NCBI GenBank assembly: GCA_947627245.1 | Contig: CANQVH010000004.1 | Span: 1-64,000 of the forward strand | Length of the DNA: 64,000 nucleotides | Direction: 5' to 3' | Source: an uncultured Lachnospiraceae bacterium | GTDB taxonomy: Bacteria; Bacillota; Clostridia; Lachnospirales; Lachnospiraceae | Shown: positions 45,045 through 54,490 of the stretch, piece after piece | How the letters are laid out: every line of letters starts with the position of its first letter | Numbering within the stretch: the stretch's first letter is position 1 | The notes under the pieces: generated by a model | What the model was told of the DNA's origin: nothing | The model's input: the letters and a program-made list of their open reading frames with translations, nothing else | Databases searched by the model: none | Position numbers and translations under genes: made by a program

Positions 45045-46253
45045 ATGAAGAAGCTAATGATTCTGGGTGGATCAGTTTATATTGTGCCAGTGATAGAAAA
45101 GGCGCATGAAATGGGCATTTATGTCATAACGTGCGATTTTGAGCCAGACAATATAGCCCATAAATACTCAGATCAGTATTGCTATGCAAGTACGGTTGAT
45201 AAGGAAGCAGTTTTGGAATGCGCGATAAAGTGCAGCATTGATGGGATAATGTCTTTTGCCTGTGACAGTGGGGTTGTTACAGCGGCATATGTGGCTGAAA
45301 AGCTGGGACTTCCTTTTCAATGTTCATATGAGTCGGCTCGAATTTTGCAGGACAAGGGATTATTTAGAAAATTCTTGTCAGATAATAAATTTCAAACACC
45401 CAGATCCAAAAGATACACACGAAGAGAAGAGGCACTTGAAGATGCCATATATTTCAAATGGCCAGTTATTGTTAAGCCGGTAGATTCTGCTGGAAGTAAA
45501 GGAGTAACGAAAGTGGAGGATGCTGAAAAACTGGGCAATGCTATAGACACAGCCTTTAAGTATTCTCACACGGGGGCAATCATTATAGAAGATTTTTTAA
45601 CATTCAAAGGATACCGTTCAGATACAGATGTATTTACCATAGGAGGAAAGATAAGCTTTATTTCTTATTCAGACCAGCTGTTTGATGCGAGTGCAGACAA
45701 TCCATATAAGCCGGCATGGATCATTTGGCCTTCTACGATGGAGCAGGATGATCAGGAAGTTCTTACTGGTGAAATTCAAAGGTTATTTGACCTTTTAAAA
45801 ATGGAATCGGGTATATATAATATAGAAACGTGTGTTGGCAGTGATGGTAGGCAATATATTATGGAAGTATCTCCTAGGGGAGGGGGTAATCGTATTGCAG
45901 AAATTCAAAAACAAATCTTTGGGATTGATTTAATAGAGGCAGAAATAAAAAGTGCGTTGGGAATCTTTATAGATGAAATGAAGTATGGTCAACCGAATGA
46001 GTGCTGGTGTGAGCTTGTTATACATCCTTCGAACGGTAAATCAGGTGTTTTTTTGGGAATTACAATTACCGAGGATATTAAACAAAAATATGTAAGGAAA
46101 ATTAAACTGTCAGCTAAACCTGATATGCTAATTCAGTACAATCCAGAGGCAGGAAATGTGATGGGGGATATTTTTTTAAAATGTTCGAATAGAGAAGAAT
46201 TAAATGATTTGTTGGCAGATACAAAAAAATGGCTCAAATTACAATTCAGGTGA
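45045..46253 (+). CDS. ATP-grasp ligase in the pseudaminic acid cluster
   Basis: A 402-residue ATP-grasp protein. A pre-ATP-grasp domain (about 1-100; LMILGGSVYIVPVI) is followed by the ATP-binding fold: KWPVIVKPVDSAGSKGVTKV (P-loop-like) and the Mg-binding YIMEVSPRGGGNR. ATG 45045 is preferred because GAGAGGGG lies just upstream; in-frame ATGs exist at 45042 and 45015. Enzymes of this type join a carboxylate to an amine, so aminoacylation of an amino sugar is possible. It is not part of the standard Pse pathway. Confidence 0.75.
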   Translation: MKKLMILGGSVYIVPVIEKAHEMGIYVITCDFEPDNIAHKYSDQYCYASTVDKEAVLECAIKCSIDGIMSFACDSGVVTAAYVAEKLGLPFQCSYESARILQDKGLFRKFLSDNKFQTPRSKRYTRREEALEDAIYFKWPVIVKPVDSAGSKGVTKVEDAEKLGNAIDTAFKYSHTGAIIIEDFLTFKGYRSDTDVFTIGGKISFISYSDQLFDASADNPYKPAWIIWPSTMEQDDQEVLTGEIQRLFDLLKMESGIYNIETCVGSDGRQYIMEVSPRGGGNRIAEIQKQIFGIDLIEAEIKSALGIFIDEMKYGQPNECWCELVIHPSNGKSGVFLGITITEDIKQKYVRKIKLSAKPDMLIQYNPEAGNVMGDIFLKCSNREELNDLLADTKKWLKLQFR

Positions 46254-46266
46254 ATGAGGTGGGAAA

Positions 46267-48402
46267 TTGATTTTTATTCGTACAGATGCGAACGAAGAAA
46301 TTGCGGCAGGACATATGATGCGATGTAAAACTATTGCATATGAACTGCACGAGTTGGGCAGACAGGTTGTCTTTTTAGTGTCTGATGACAAATCTAGAAA
46401 GCTTTTGGAAGAGGAGTTCCAATGCAGGGTATTGGGTACCCGTTGGGATAAGCTGAATACAAAAGAAGAACTGGAAATTATGAAAGTAATTTTGGCGGAA
46501 TCCGAAAAAGAAGAGAAAGAGATTCCAGCGTTATTTGTAGACTCTTATTTTGCAGATAATAGTTATTTCCGCGAGCTAAAAAAGTATGCCAAAATTATAT
46601 TCCTGGATGATCTGGCGGAAGACACCTATGATGTGGATGTGCTTATAAACTATAATGTCACGTATGAAAAATATGATTACGAAAACAGGTACAGAAGTAA
46701 AAATACGAGACTTATCTTAGGACCTGATTTTGTGCCATTGAGAAGGCAGTTTGATGAAGAAAGGGTGATAGAAAGAAATTATAATTTTGTCGGCAAGCCT
46801 AACATTTTGATTATGTGTGGCGGTGGCGACACGGAAAATGCAATATATACTATACTGAATTTTTTGAGGCAGACGGAAAGCTTTGAAAAATATTATTATT
46901 ATGTTGTAGTTGGAGCGTATAATCCGAATTTTGAAGGAATCATGGAGTTAGCGGCGAAATGCCATAATGTCAACATATTATACAATGTTAGCGATATGGC
47001 AACAGTAATGCAAAAGTGTGACATGGCAATCGCCGCTGCAAGTACAGTACTATACGAGTGTTGTGCAGCAGGTTTACCTACTGCCTTTTTTGTAGTAGCG
47101 GATAATCAGGAGCCGGACGCAGAGGCTTTCAGCGAAAAATATAATCTAATCTATTTGGGAGACTTTAGAAAGGATAGGGAAGGAGTCCTCAAAAATATAA
47201 TATTAGCGATCGAAAATTTGTCTTCCAATATATTGCTTAGGAAAACTATGTCAAAGAAAATGCAGGAGATAGTAGACGGAAAAGGGGCACAAAGAATAGC
47301 AAACCTACTGACGAGAATTTTTGAAATAGGATCCTTTTTTGAGGAAGAAGAATATGTATCCGAGCAAAGGAGAGATAAAGTCGAAAATAATCCTGGGGGG
47401 GGGCAGATAAGGCTTTGGAATGATGGGAGAACAGCGATTTCGGCAGTGCTTGATGAACTGGAGACAGGAATTGAGAAGAAGATATGCTTTCTTCCAGAAT
47501 ATACTTGCGATACCGTTATCCTTCCATTTGTAAAGCATAGCTATGAAATCCATTTCTATCGAATTCGAAAAAATTTGAGCATTGATGTCGGCTGGTTTGA
47601 GGAAAACTTGTACCAATATCGCCCGAATGTTATTTTGCTACATACCTATTATGGTTGTGATCAGCTGAGTGGGGCTTATGAGATATTAAAGGAATATAAA
47701 AGAAACACATTGGCAGTTGTTATTGAGGATCTGACACAGTCACTGTTTTTGTATAACATGGCAGTTAGACGAGCGGATTTTGTAGTCTGCAGTTTAAGAA
47801 AATGGTTTGCGATACCAGATGGGGGATTTTCGCTGAAGGTAGACAGAAAGGCTTCAAAATCCAGAGAAGCGAGTAAGATTAATTATACAAATGCAGGCTA
47901 TATCAAAACTAAACAACTGGCACAGAAGCTGAAACTATCTTATCTTCGAGGAGAATTAATTGAAAAGAAGCTGTTCCTTGACCTTAACAGGAAGGCTGAA
48001 CAGATGCTTTATACCGGAAATGACTTATATGGGATGTCAGAATATGCAAAGGAATATTTGCAGAATGCAAATATTGCTGAAAAGAGGGAACAAAGAAAAA
48101 GAAATGCTGAGATTTTGTGGGAAGGCCTGGAAAACTTGAATATGGAAATGGCTGCTAATTTTTGTGACGGAACAGTTCCGTTATATGTGCCCATTTATGT
48201 AAACGACAGGGGGAAGATTCAAGAAGAATTAAGGGAAAAAGGTATTTATGCGCCGGTTTTATGGCCGGTGACGGAACAACTATCAGACAGTTTGAGCGAG
48301 GATGCGAGGTATATTTATGCCCATTTGCTTGCCTTGCCTTGTGACTACAGATATGATGAAAGGGATATGCGATATATTATCAGTGTGCTGAAAGATTTGT
48401 GA
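46267..48402 (+). CDS. pseG: PseG hydrolase fused through a poly-G tract to an aminotransferase-like domain
   Basis: A 711-residue fusion. Residues 1-345 are PseG, which removes UDP from the di-N-acylated altrose intermediate: RTDANEEIAAGHMMRC, MCGGGDTENAI and AAASTVLYECCAAGLP. Residues 380-711 resemble a fold-I PLP enzyme of the DegT/EryC1 type: VIEDLTQSLF with the PLP Asp, and Lys in SLRKWFAIPDGG. Codons 377-379 are GGG GGG GGG. With eight G a stop follows three codons later; with ten G, seven codons after the GCA. In those phases PseG would be made alone. PseG is normally a single-domain protein, so the second domain is a phase-variable add-on. TTG 46267 follows GAGGTGGG. Confidence 0.82.
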   Translation: MIFIRTDANEEIAAGHMMRCKTIAYELHELGRQVVFLVSDDKSRKLLEEEFQCRVLGTRWDKLNTKEELEIMKVILAESEKEEKEIPALFVDSYFADNSYFRELKKYAKIIFLDDLAEDTYDVDVLINYNVTYEKYDYENRYRSKNTRLILGPDFVPLRRQFDEERVIERNYNFVGKPNILIMCGGGDTENAIYTILNFLRQTESFEKYYYYVVVGAYNPNFEGIMELAAKCHNVNILYNVSDMATVMQKCDMAIAAASTVLYECCAAGLPTAFFVVADNQEPDAEAFSEKYNLIYLGDFRKDREGVLKNIILAIENLSSNILLRKTMSKKMQEIVDGKGAQRIANLLTRIFEIGSFFEEEEYVSEQRRDKVENNPGGGQIRLWNDGRTAISAVLDELETGIEKKICFLPEYTCDTVILPFVKHSYEIHFYRIRKNLSIDVGWFEENLYQYRPNVILLHTYYGCDQLSGAYEILKEYKRNTLAVVIEDLTQSLFLYNMAVRRADFVVCSLRKWFAIPDGGFSLKVDRKASKSREASKINYTNAGYIKTKQLAQKLKLSYLRGELIEKKLFLDLNRKAEQMLYTGNDLYGMSEYAKEYLQNANIAEKREQRKRNAEILWEGLENLNMEMAANFCDGTVPLYVPIYVNDRGKIQEELREKGIYAPVLWPVTEQLSDSLSEDARYIYAHLLALPCDYRYDERDMRYIISVLKDL
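47395..47403 (+). repeat. Poly-G tract (9 G) at the PseG/aminotransferase junction
   Basis: Nine G followed by CAGATAA. In the present length it joins the two domains in one frame. One G fewer puts TAA two codons past the tract. Confidence 0.9.
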
Positions 48403-48412
48403 GGGAAAAGGG

Positions 48413-49477
48413 ATGCAAAAAGAAAATGGAAATGTGACAATTTCGGGTAAAACAATAGGCAATGGGAATCCATGTTTTATTATTGCGGAGATGTCCGGCA
48501 ATCATAATATGGATTATTCGAGAGCGGAAGAGCTTGTGAAAGCTGCAGCATCTGCGGGTGTTGATGCTGTAAAACTGCAAACATATACTGCAGATACGAT
48601 AACACTAAACTCCAATAAAGATTGTTTTATGACGGAGGAAGGGGGTCTTTGGGAGGGACAGACACTGTATGACCTATACCGGCAAGCATATACCCCTTGG
48701 GAGTGGCAGCCGAAACTGAAAAGACTTGCGGATTCTCTTGGAATCATTCTATTTTCATCTCCGTTTGACTGTTCGGCGGTTGATTTTTTGGAGGATATGA
48801 AAGTTCCGGCGTATAAAATTGCGTCCTTTGAAATTATGGATACAGTTTTGCTACGTAAGGTTGCAAGAACAGGAAAACCGATATTGATATCAACCGGAAT
48901 AGCAACTATTGGAGAAATACAAGAGGCAATAGATGTGTGCAAGGCGGAGGGTAACGATAAACTCATTTTGCTGAAATGTACATCTGCTTATCCAGCTCCA
49001 TATGAAGAGATGAATTTAAGCATGATAAAGAACCTGCAGAATACGTTTGGCTGTCAGGTGGGGCTGTCCGACCACTCCATGGGAGATGAAATAGCGATTG
49101 CCGCTGTGGCGATGGGAGCTAATGTAATAGAGAAGCATTTTACCCTGAAAAGGAGTGACGGGGGAGTTGATTCTGCGTTTTCTATGGAAGCTGAAGAAAT
49201 GAGAGTGATGGTACAAAGAATACGAAATGTGGAGAAAGCAGTAGGAAAGATCGACTATTCTCTATCGATGGTACAAAAAAAGGAGCGGCAGTTTGGACGT
49301 TCCCTTTTTGTAAGTAAAGCAATAAAAAAGGGAGAAATTTTTACGCCGGATAATATTAGATCGGTGAGACCATCGAATGGCCTGGAAGTCAAATATTATG
49401 ATGAGATAATTGGGAAAAAGTCGACCCGAGATTTAGAATTTGCCAAACCGCTTGAATGGGCAGATATTTGTACATGA
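48413..49477 (+). CDS. pseI: Pseudaminic acid synthase
   Basis: A 354-residue enzyme condensing the 6-deoxy-diacylaminoaltrose with phosphoenolpyruvate to pseudaminic acid. An N-terminal NeuB-type TIM barrel (IAEMSGNHNMDYSRAEELV, DAVKLQTYTADTITL, GLSDHS, EKHFTLKR) is followed by a C-terminal SAF/antifreeze-like domain (about 290-350). The DAVKLQTYTADT segment favours PseI over NeuB or LegI. Confidence 0.93.
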   Translation: MQKENGNVTISGKTIGNGNPCFIIAEMSGNHNMDYSRAEELVKAAASAGVDAVKLQTYTADTITLNSNKDCFMTEEGGLWEGQTLYDLYRQAYTPWEWQPKLKRLADSLGIILFSSPFDCSAVDFLEDMKVPAYKIASFEIMDTVLLRKVARTGKPILISTGIATIGEIQEAIDVCKAEGNDKLILLKCTSAYPAPYEEMNLSMIKNLQNTFGCQVGLSDHSMGDEIAIAAVAMGANVIEKHFTLKRSDGGVDSAFSMEAEEMRVMVQRIRNVEKAVGKIDYSLSMVQKKERQFGRSLFVSKAIKKGEIFTPDNIRSVRPSNGLEVKYYDEIIGKKSTRDLEFAKPLEWADICT

Positions 49478-49527
49478 TATAAATTTATTGTTGCTTTTGC
49501 GAGAAAAAGGAAAGAAGGGAATTTGGC

Positions 49528-51096
49528 TTGGCGCTAACATCGTATGCATATATTATCTTTCTGGCAGTATTGATCCTGGTATATTACCATATGCCTAAAT
49601 ATCAGTGGAAATTACTGCTGCTAGCAAGTTATATCTTTTATGGAGCTTTATCACCGGCATATCTTTTATTGCTGCTGTTTGTGACATTTGTGACATATCA
49701 GAGCGCGGTATGGATTTCAGATCTACAGGTATCAGGATGCGTTACTTTTCTAGAGACTGGTCCGACTGATGACAGTATGGAAAAAGCAGGACTGGAGAAT
49801 AAGAAAAGGAAAATCCTTATTACAACGCTTGTAGTAATGCTGGCAGTTCTGATTGTATTCAAATATTTGTCTTTCATATTTCAGAACATATCTGCGCTTG
49901 CGAGCATGCTTGGTTTTCACGCAGGTATGCCTGTTTTGAATCTGATACTTCCGGTTGGATTATCCTTTTACTTGTTTCAGGGTATGGGATATGTTATTGA
50001 TGTGTATCGTGGGGAGTGTAAGGCAGAGCGCAATTTCTTTCGGCATGCACTGTTTATTTCCTTTTTTCCACAGCTTCTGCAAGGACCAATCGGTTCCTAT
50101 GGGGAGTTAGCACCCCAATTGTTTAAGGAGCATGAATTTGATTATTCGCGGGCTGCCAGTGGAGCTCTGCGGATCATGTGGGGCTTTCTGAAAAAGCTGG
50201 TGATTGCAAACCAGATTGAATCGGTAATTGGAGTTGTTTTTGCATATTATACGAATTATTCTGGAGTGGTTTGGATTTTAGCTTTATTTTTGTATGCGGT
50301 AGAATTATACGCCGATTTTTCCGGTTATATTGATATTGTGAACGGAAGCGCGGAGATGCTGGGGATTACAATGCGAGAAAACTTTGATGCTCCCTATTTT
50401 TCTTCGTCGATTGCTGAGTTTTGGAGAAGATGGCATATTTCTCTGGGAACCTGGTTTCGGAGCTATCTGTTTTATCCGGTTTTAAGATCGAATCGTATGA
50501 ATTCATTTCGCATGAAACTGAAGGAAAGTGGTTATGCAAAATTGGCATCTGTATTGCCAACTGTGTTTGCGCTTGCTTTAGTATGGCTTTGTACTGGTGT
50601 ATGGCATGGGGCAGCATGGGGATATATTTTATGGGGTGTCTATTATGGTGTATTCATATGCCTTGATGCCACAATGAAACAAGTATATTCAAAATGGAGA
50701 AAAAGGCACTGTCAATTATATAATAATCCGTATTTCAAATGCTTTCAAATCGTGCGTACATTTTTAATAGTAGTATTTGGGTATGGCATTTTCCGGCCGG
50801 CAGATTTGAAGGAAACAGGTTATATTTATAGTCACATTTTTGTATCGGGGGGGGGTATTCCGCAATTATATAATTTGCTTATAAGTAATAAAACAGCAAT
50901 ACTTGCTATTATTTTGGGTACAGTAGGCCTCTTTTTGACAGACTTATATCATTTGGATAAATCACGTGAACCGTTGAGGATGCAAATCATGAATGCAAGA
51001 CCAATAGTGAAATATACGGCTTGCTTTGTGGGACTTTTTATAATCGCTTTGTTTGGGGCATTTGGTGAGTCATCATTTATTTATTTTGGTTTCTAG
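49528..51096 (+). CDS. MBOAT O-acyltransferase, phase-variable
   Basis: A 522-residue polytopic membrane O-acyltransferase (DltB/AlgI-like): ILPVGLSFYLFQGMGYVIDVYRG, FFPQLLQGPI, FWRRWHISLGTWFRSYLFYP and the active-site His in WLCTGVWHGAAWGYILWG. It transfers acyl groups to glycans outside the membrane. The nine-G run at codons 440-443 is in frame; one base more or less stops translation within about 12 codons, removing the last 70 residues. TTG 49528 follows AAGAAGGGA. With the SGNH-like gene that overlaps its end it forms the usual two-part acylation system. Confidence 0.87.
   Translation: MALTSYAYIIFLAVLILVYYHMPKYQWKLLLLASYIFYGALSPAYLLLLLFVTFVTYQSAVWISDLQVSGCVTFLETGPTDDSMEKAGLENKKRKILITTLVVMLAVLIVFKYLSFIFQNISALASMLGFHAGMPVLNLILPVGLSFYLFQGMGYVIDVYRGECKAERNFFRHALFISFFPQLLQGPIGSYGELAPQLFKEHEFDYSRAASGALRIMWGFLKKLVIANQIESVIGVVFAYYTNYSGVVWILALFLYAVELYADFSGYIDIVNGSAEMLGITMRENFDAPYFSSSIAEFWRRWHISLGTWFRSYLFYPVLRSNRMNSFRMKLKESGYAKLASVLPTVFALALVWLCTGVWHGAAWGYILWGVYYGVFICLDATMKQVYSKWRKRHCQLYNNPYFKCFQIVRTFLIVVFGYGIFRPADLKETGYIYSHIFVSGGGIPQLYNLLISNKTAILAIILGTVGLFLTDLYHLDKSREPLRMQIMNARPIVKYTACFVGLFIIALFGAFGESSFIYFGF
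50847..50855 (+). repeat. Poly-G tract (9 G) in the MBOAT gene, in frame
   Basis: Nine G between TATC and TATTCC encode Gly-Gly-Gly just before the last membrane segments. Both alternative frames end quickly. Confidence 0.9.
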
Positions 51097-51115
51097 TCGA
51101 AAGAGGTGTGAGATC

Positions 51116-52195
51116 ATGAGAAAATTCATATGGGAATGCATTTGTATAACAATTGTTTTTTTTGCAGTAATTGCTTTAACTAACTATTTTGGTGATCCTG
51201 CAAATTTGTATCATGAAGGGACAATAAATGAGTTAGTGTCGCTTCTCGCAAAGGGGAATATAGTGTCTAAATCCGGGGACATGGATGAGCGGATGTTCCA
51301 GAAAGTCAGAATAGAATCGTTACAAAGTGTTCCGGAAACTGTTATCTTGGGCAGTAGCCATGTGGTGTACGTGCCTTGGGAATTTGAAGCCTACTATGTT
51401 GGTGGAGTGTCTGGGGCAGTGCTAAACGATTATATTGGCATACTAGGAATTTTGGACTATTATGGAAAACTTCCTTCCACCATAGTTATTGGTGTTGATC
51501 CATATATATTTTATGACAAATTTGATGAGAAAAGATACCAGAGTATTCAGAAATTTGTGGACTTAGGATACAGGATTCTTAGGGGAGAAGAGGGCAAAAA
51601 CGATGAAATGGATAAGGACTTTATTCAATATCAGTTACTGAAAGCGAAAGAGTTGATTTCCTTGTCGTATTTTCAAAATTCCCTAAAGTTAATGATAAAA
51701 AATTCTTTTCGACAGGAGAACCATGTGTTAAGTGTTGAAGATACCTCAATTGGGGAAGACTTGAAGGTACTTCCTAACGGTCGATATATACCAAGGCTAA
51801 GCACTTTTTGCTCGATAGAGGAGAATAGAAACATTACTCGAAAAAATATTGACAGCCAGAATATTTATAAGATGAATGGCTTTTCTGATGTGTCCGATGA
51901 AAAAAAAGAACTGTTTGAGCTAATGACAGAGTACTTGTTATCTGAAGAAATTAAAATTGAAATTTACCTTCCGGCATGGTATCCAGATTATTATGAGGAG
52001 TTCAAAAAGAATGATACATTGTTTGGAGTATTGAAGGCAGAGGAGTATATCCGCGAAATGGCTGCCGAAAGAAATATTCCTGTACATGGTTCTTATGATC
52101 CAGATAAGGTGGGTGTGACGGAGAAGGACTTTATGGATGATATGCACTTGACCCCAGAGGCAGCCATACAGGAATATAATGTCATTTTACAATAA
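51116..52195 (+). CDS. SGNH-like membrane-anchored partner of the MBOAT protein
   Basis: A 359-residue protein with one N-terminal TM helix (about 5-22) and an external domain. It shows the SGNH/DltD-AlgX-like block ILGSSHVVYVPWEF (catalytic Ser about 80) and a C-terminal DDMHLTPEA with the Asp-x-x-His pair. Such proteins act with MBOAT proteins in O-acylation of glycans. ATG 51116 is chosen because AGAGGTGTGAG lies upstream; the longer frame overlaps the MBOAT gene. Confidence 0.75.
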   Translation: MRKFIWECICITIVFFAVIALTNYFGDPANLYHEGTINELVSLLAKGNIVSKSGDMDERMFQKVRIESLQSVPETVILGSSHVVYVPWEFEAYYVGGVSGAVLNDYIGILGILDYYGKLPSTIVIGVDPYIFYDKFDEKRYQSIQKFVDLGYRILRGEEGKNDEMDKDFIQYQLLKAKELISLSYFQNSLKLMIKNSFRQENHVLSVEDTSIGEDLKVLPNGRYIPRLSTFCSIEENRNITRKNIDSQNIYKMNGFSDVSDEKKELFELMTEYLLSEEIKIEIYLPAWYPDYYEEFKKNDTLFGVLKAEEYIREMAAERNIPVHGSYDPDKVGVTEKDFMDDMHLTPEAAIQEYNVILQ

Positions 52196-52225
52196 TTATA
52201 GGAGAAAATATTAGAAAGAACAATT

Positions 52226-54028
52226 ATGAAAGAATTAGAATACCCTTTTGACCCGCAATATATACTCTCAAAAAAGAAAAAGATCAAGAGAATGCTATTG
52301 GAAGGTTCCGGCAGACTGAAGGGGCAGAACGGCTCCCTGACAGACAAGAGGATCGCCATCCTCGGAGGCTCCACGACGAGCGACATCAGGCTTGTCATGG
52401 AACTTTTTTTGTTGAATTATGGCATCCGCCCGTTCTTCTATGAGTCGGAGTACAACCAGTGGTACCAGGACGCGATGTTCGACAACCCGGAACTTGCGGA
52501 GTTTAAGCCGGACATCATCTACATCCACACGACGAACCGGAACATTACGGCATATCCGCAGATGGCGGACAGCGCGGAGGACGTGGACAGGCTGCTCGCC
52601 GGGGAGACGGAGAAATTCCGGGGCGTCTGGGAGCACCTTGCACAGACGTACCATTGCCCTATCATCCAGGACAATTTCGAGATGCCATTCTACCGCCTGC
52701 TGGGGAATAAGGACGCCAGCGATATACACGGAAAGGTGAACTTCCTGACCCGGTTGAACCTCAGGTTCTATGAGTACGCGCAGGCACATGAGAATTTTTA
52801 CATCTGTGACATCAATTATATCTCGGCGGACTACGGGCTGAAGGAATGGTCGGACCCGTTCTACTACCACATGTACAAGTATGCATTGAACGTGAACGCA
52901 ATCCCATACCTTACCTTCAACGTGGCGAACATCATCAAATCGCTGTTCGGGAAGAACAGGAAGGGGTTCGTACTCGACCTAGACAACACGCTCTGGGGAG
53001 GCGTGGTCGGGGACGACGGCGTGGACAACCTCGTGCTCGGGCCGGAGGAGTCCGAGGGGCAGGTGTACTCGGAGTTCCAGAGATACCTAAAGGAGCATAA
53101 GCAGCTCGGGGTGATTTTGAACGTGGATTCCAAGAATGACTATGAAAACGCCATTTCCGGGCTGAACCATCCGGATAGCGAGCTGGTGCCGGATGACTTC
53201 ATCGTGATCAAGGCGAACTGGGAGCCGAAGGACAGGAACTTTGCGGAGATCGCGTCGGAGCTGAATCTGCTGCCGGAGAGCTTGGTGTTCGTGGACGACA
53301 ACCCAGCGGAGCGTCACATCGTGGAGTCACAGTTGCCGGGCGTTTGTGCGCCGGAGATCGGGTCCGTGCACCAGTACATCCAGACGATCGACCGGAGCGG
53401 GTTCTTCGAGGTGACGACCCTGTCGAAGGACGACATGAAGCGCAACGAGATGTACCGGGAGAACGCGGAGCGGGCGCAGTTGCAGGCAAGCTTTTCAGAC
53501 TATGGGGAATACCTGAAGTCGCTGGGGATGAAGGCGGTGATCCGGGCGTTCGAGCCCATCTATATGGCGCGGATCGCGCAGCTGACGAACAAGAGTAACC
53601 AGTTCAACCTGACGACGAGGCGGTATACGCAGGCGAAGATTGAGGCAGCAGCGGCGGACGGGAACTATATCACGCTGTACGGAAAGCTGGAGGATCGCTT
53701 CGGGGACAACGGGGTGGTGTCCGTGGTGATCGGGCATGTGGTGGGGGATGTATGCCACATCGACCTGTGGATCATGAGCTGCCGGGTGCTGAAACGTGAC
53801 ATGGAATTTGCAATGATGGATGTGTTAGTGAAGAAGTGCCGGGAGCGCGGCGTGAAGGAACTCCGGGGCTATTATTACCCGACGGCAAAGAACGGGATGG
53901 TGAAGGGGTTCTATTCGTTGCAGGGATTTGAAAAGATCCGGGAGGATGATGGAGGAAATACTGAGTGGCGGTTCGTGATACCGGATACCTATGAGGACAA
54001 GACAGACATGATCACAGTAGAGTATTAA
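52226..54028 (+). CDS. fkbH: FkbH-like HAD-IIIC protein with GNAT-like C-terminus
   Basis: A 600-residue protein. An N-terminal SGNH-like region (LGGSTTSDI at about 48) is followed by the HAD-IIIC domain (about 245-390; VLDLDNTLWGGVVGDDG, then VDDNPAER) and a GNAT-like C-terminal domain. FkbH proteins make glyceryl-ACP from 1,3-bisphosphoglycerate in polyketide pathways. An ACP gene lies 462 bp downstream, so an ACP-bound glyceryl or similar acyl group for the MBOAT system is likely. This gene and the next few are clearly more GC-rich than the genes around them, suggesting separate acquisition. Confidence 0.85.
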   Translation: MKELEYPFDPQYILSKKKKIKRMLLEGSGRLKGQNGSLTDKRIAILGGSTTSDIRLVMELFLLNYGIRPFFYESEYNQWYQDAMFDNPELAEFKPDIIYIHTTNRNITAYPQMADSAEDVDRLLAGETEKFRGVWEHLAQTYHCPIIQDNFEMPFYRLLGNKDASDIHGKVNFLTRLNLRFYEYAQAHENFYICDINYISADYGLKEWSDPFYYHMYKYALNVNAIPYLTFNVANIIKSLFGKNRKGFVLDLDNTLWGGVVGDDGVDNLVLGPEESEGQVYSEFQRYLKEHKQLGVILNVDSKNDYENAISGLNHPDSELVPDDFIVIKANWEPKDRNFAEIASELNLLPESLVFVDDNPAERHIVESQLPGVCAPEIGSVHQYIQTIDRSGFFEVTTLSKDDMKRNEMYRENAERAQLQASFSDYGEYLKSLGMKAVIRAFEPIYMARIAQLTNKSNQFNLTTRRYTQAKIEAAAADGNYITLYGKLEDRFGDNGVVSVVIGHVVGDVCHIDLWIMSCRVLKRDMEFAMMDVLVKKCRERGVKELRGYYYPTAKNGMVKGFYSLQGFEKIREDDGGNTEWRFVIPDTYEDKTDMITVEY

Positions 54029-54043
54029 GGGTGGGAGAAGAAG

Positions 54044-54436
54044 ATGAAGATACACCATATCGGGTACATGGTAAAACAGATAGAGTATGCGGCAGAGCTT
54101 TTTGAAAGCTTGGGTTTCCGCATGGATGGTGCTGTGACCTGTGATGCAGGGAGGGATGCGGAGATCTGTGTCCTAGATTCGGAAGGTTACTGTGTTGAAC
54201 TGGTCGCACCAAGGGAAACAAGTCCCCTGTATGGCATGATGAAGAAATATAAGAACACAGCCTATCATATATGCTACCGGGTTCTTTCTTTAAAAGGAAG
54301 CGTTGAAAAACTTGAAAAGGATGGCTGGCACATGTTTAAGGAAGCGGAGGACGCGCCGACGATCGGGAGGGACGCAAAGGTTGTTTTCATGATGTCGGCA
54401 AATATAGGGATGATAGAATTATTTGAAATGGATTAA
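54044..54436 (+). CDS. VOC/glyoxalase-family protein
   Basis: A 130-residue single-domain vicinal oxygen chelate protein: MKIHHIGYMVKQIEYAAELFESLGF resembles methylmalonyl-CoA epimerase-type members, with a C-terminal MIELFE strand holding the last metal ligand. It lies between fkbH and the ACP gene and probably acts on the acyl-ACP or on its precursor; the reaction is unknown. Confidence 0.75.
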   Translation: MKIHHIGYMVKQIEYAAELFESLGFRMDGAVTCDAGRDAEICVLDSEGYCVELVAPRETSPLYGMMKKYKNTAYHICYRVLSLKGSVEKLEKDGWHMFKEAEDAPTIGRDAKVVFMMSANIGMIELFEMD

Positions 54437-54490
54437 AGCGAGCAAAAAAAGGACCACTAATTTAATACAAGAATAAAGGAGGACATGAAG

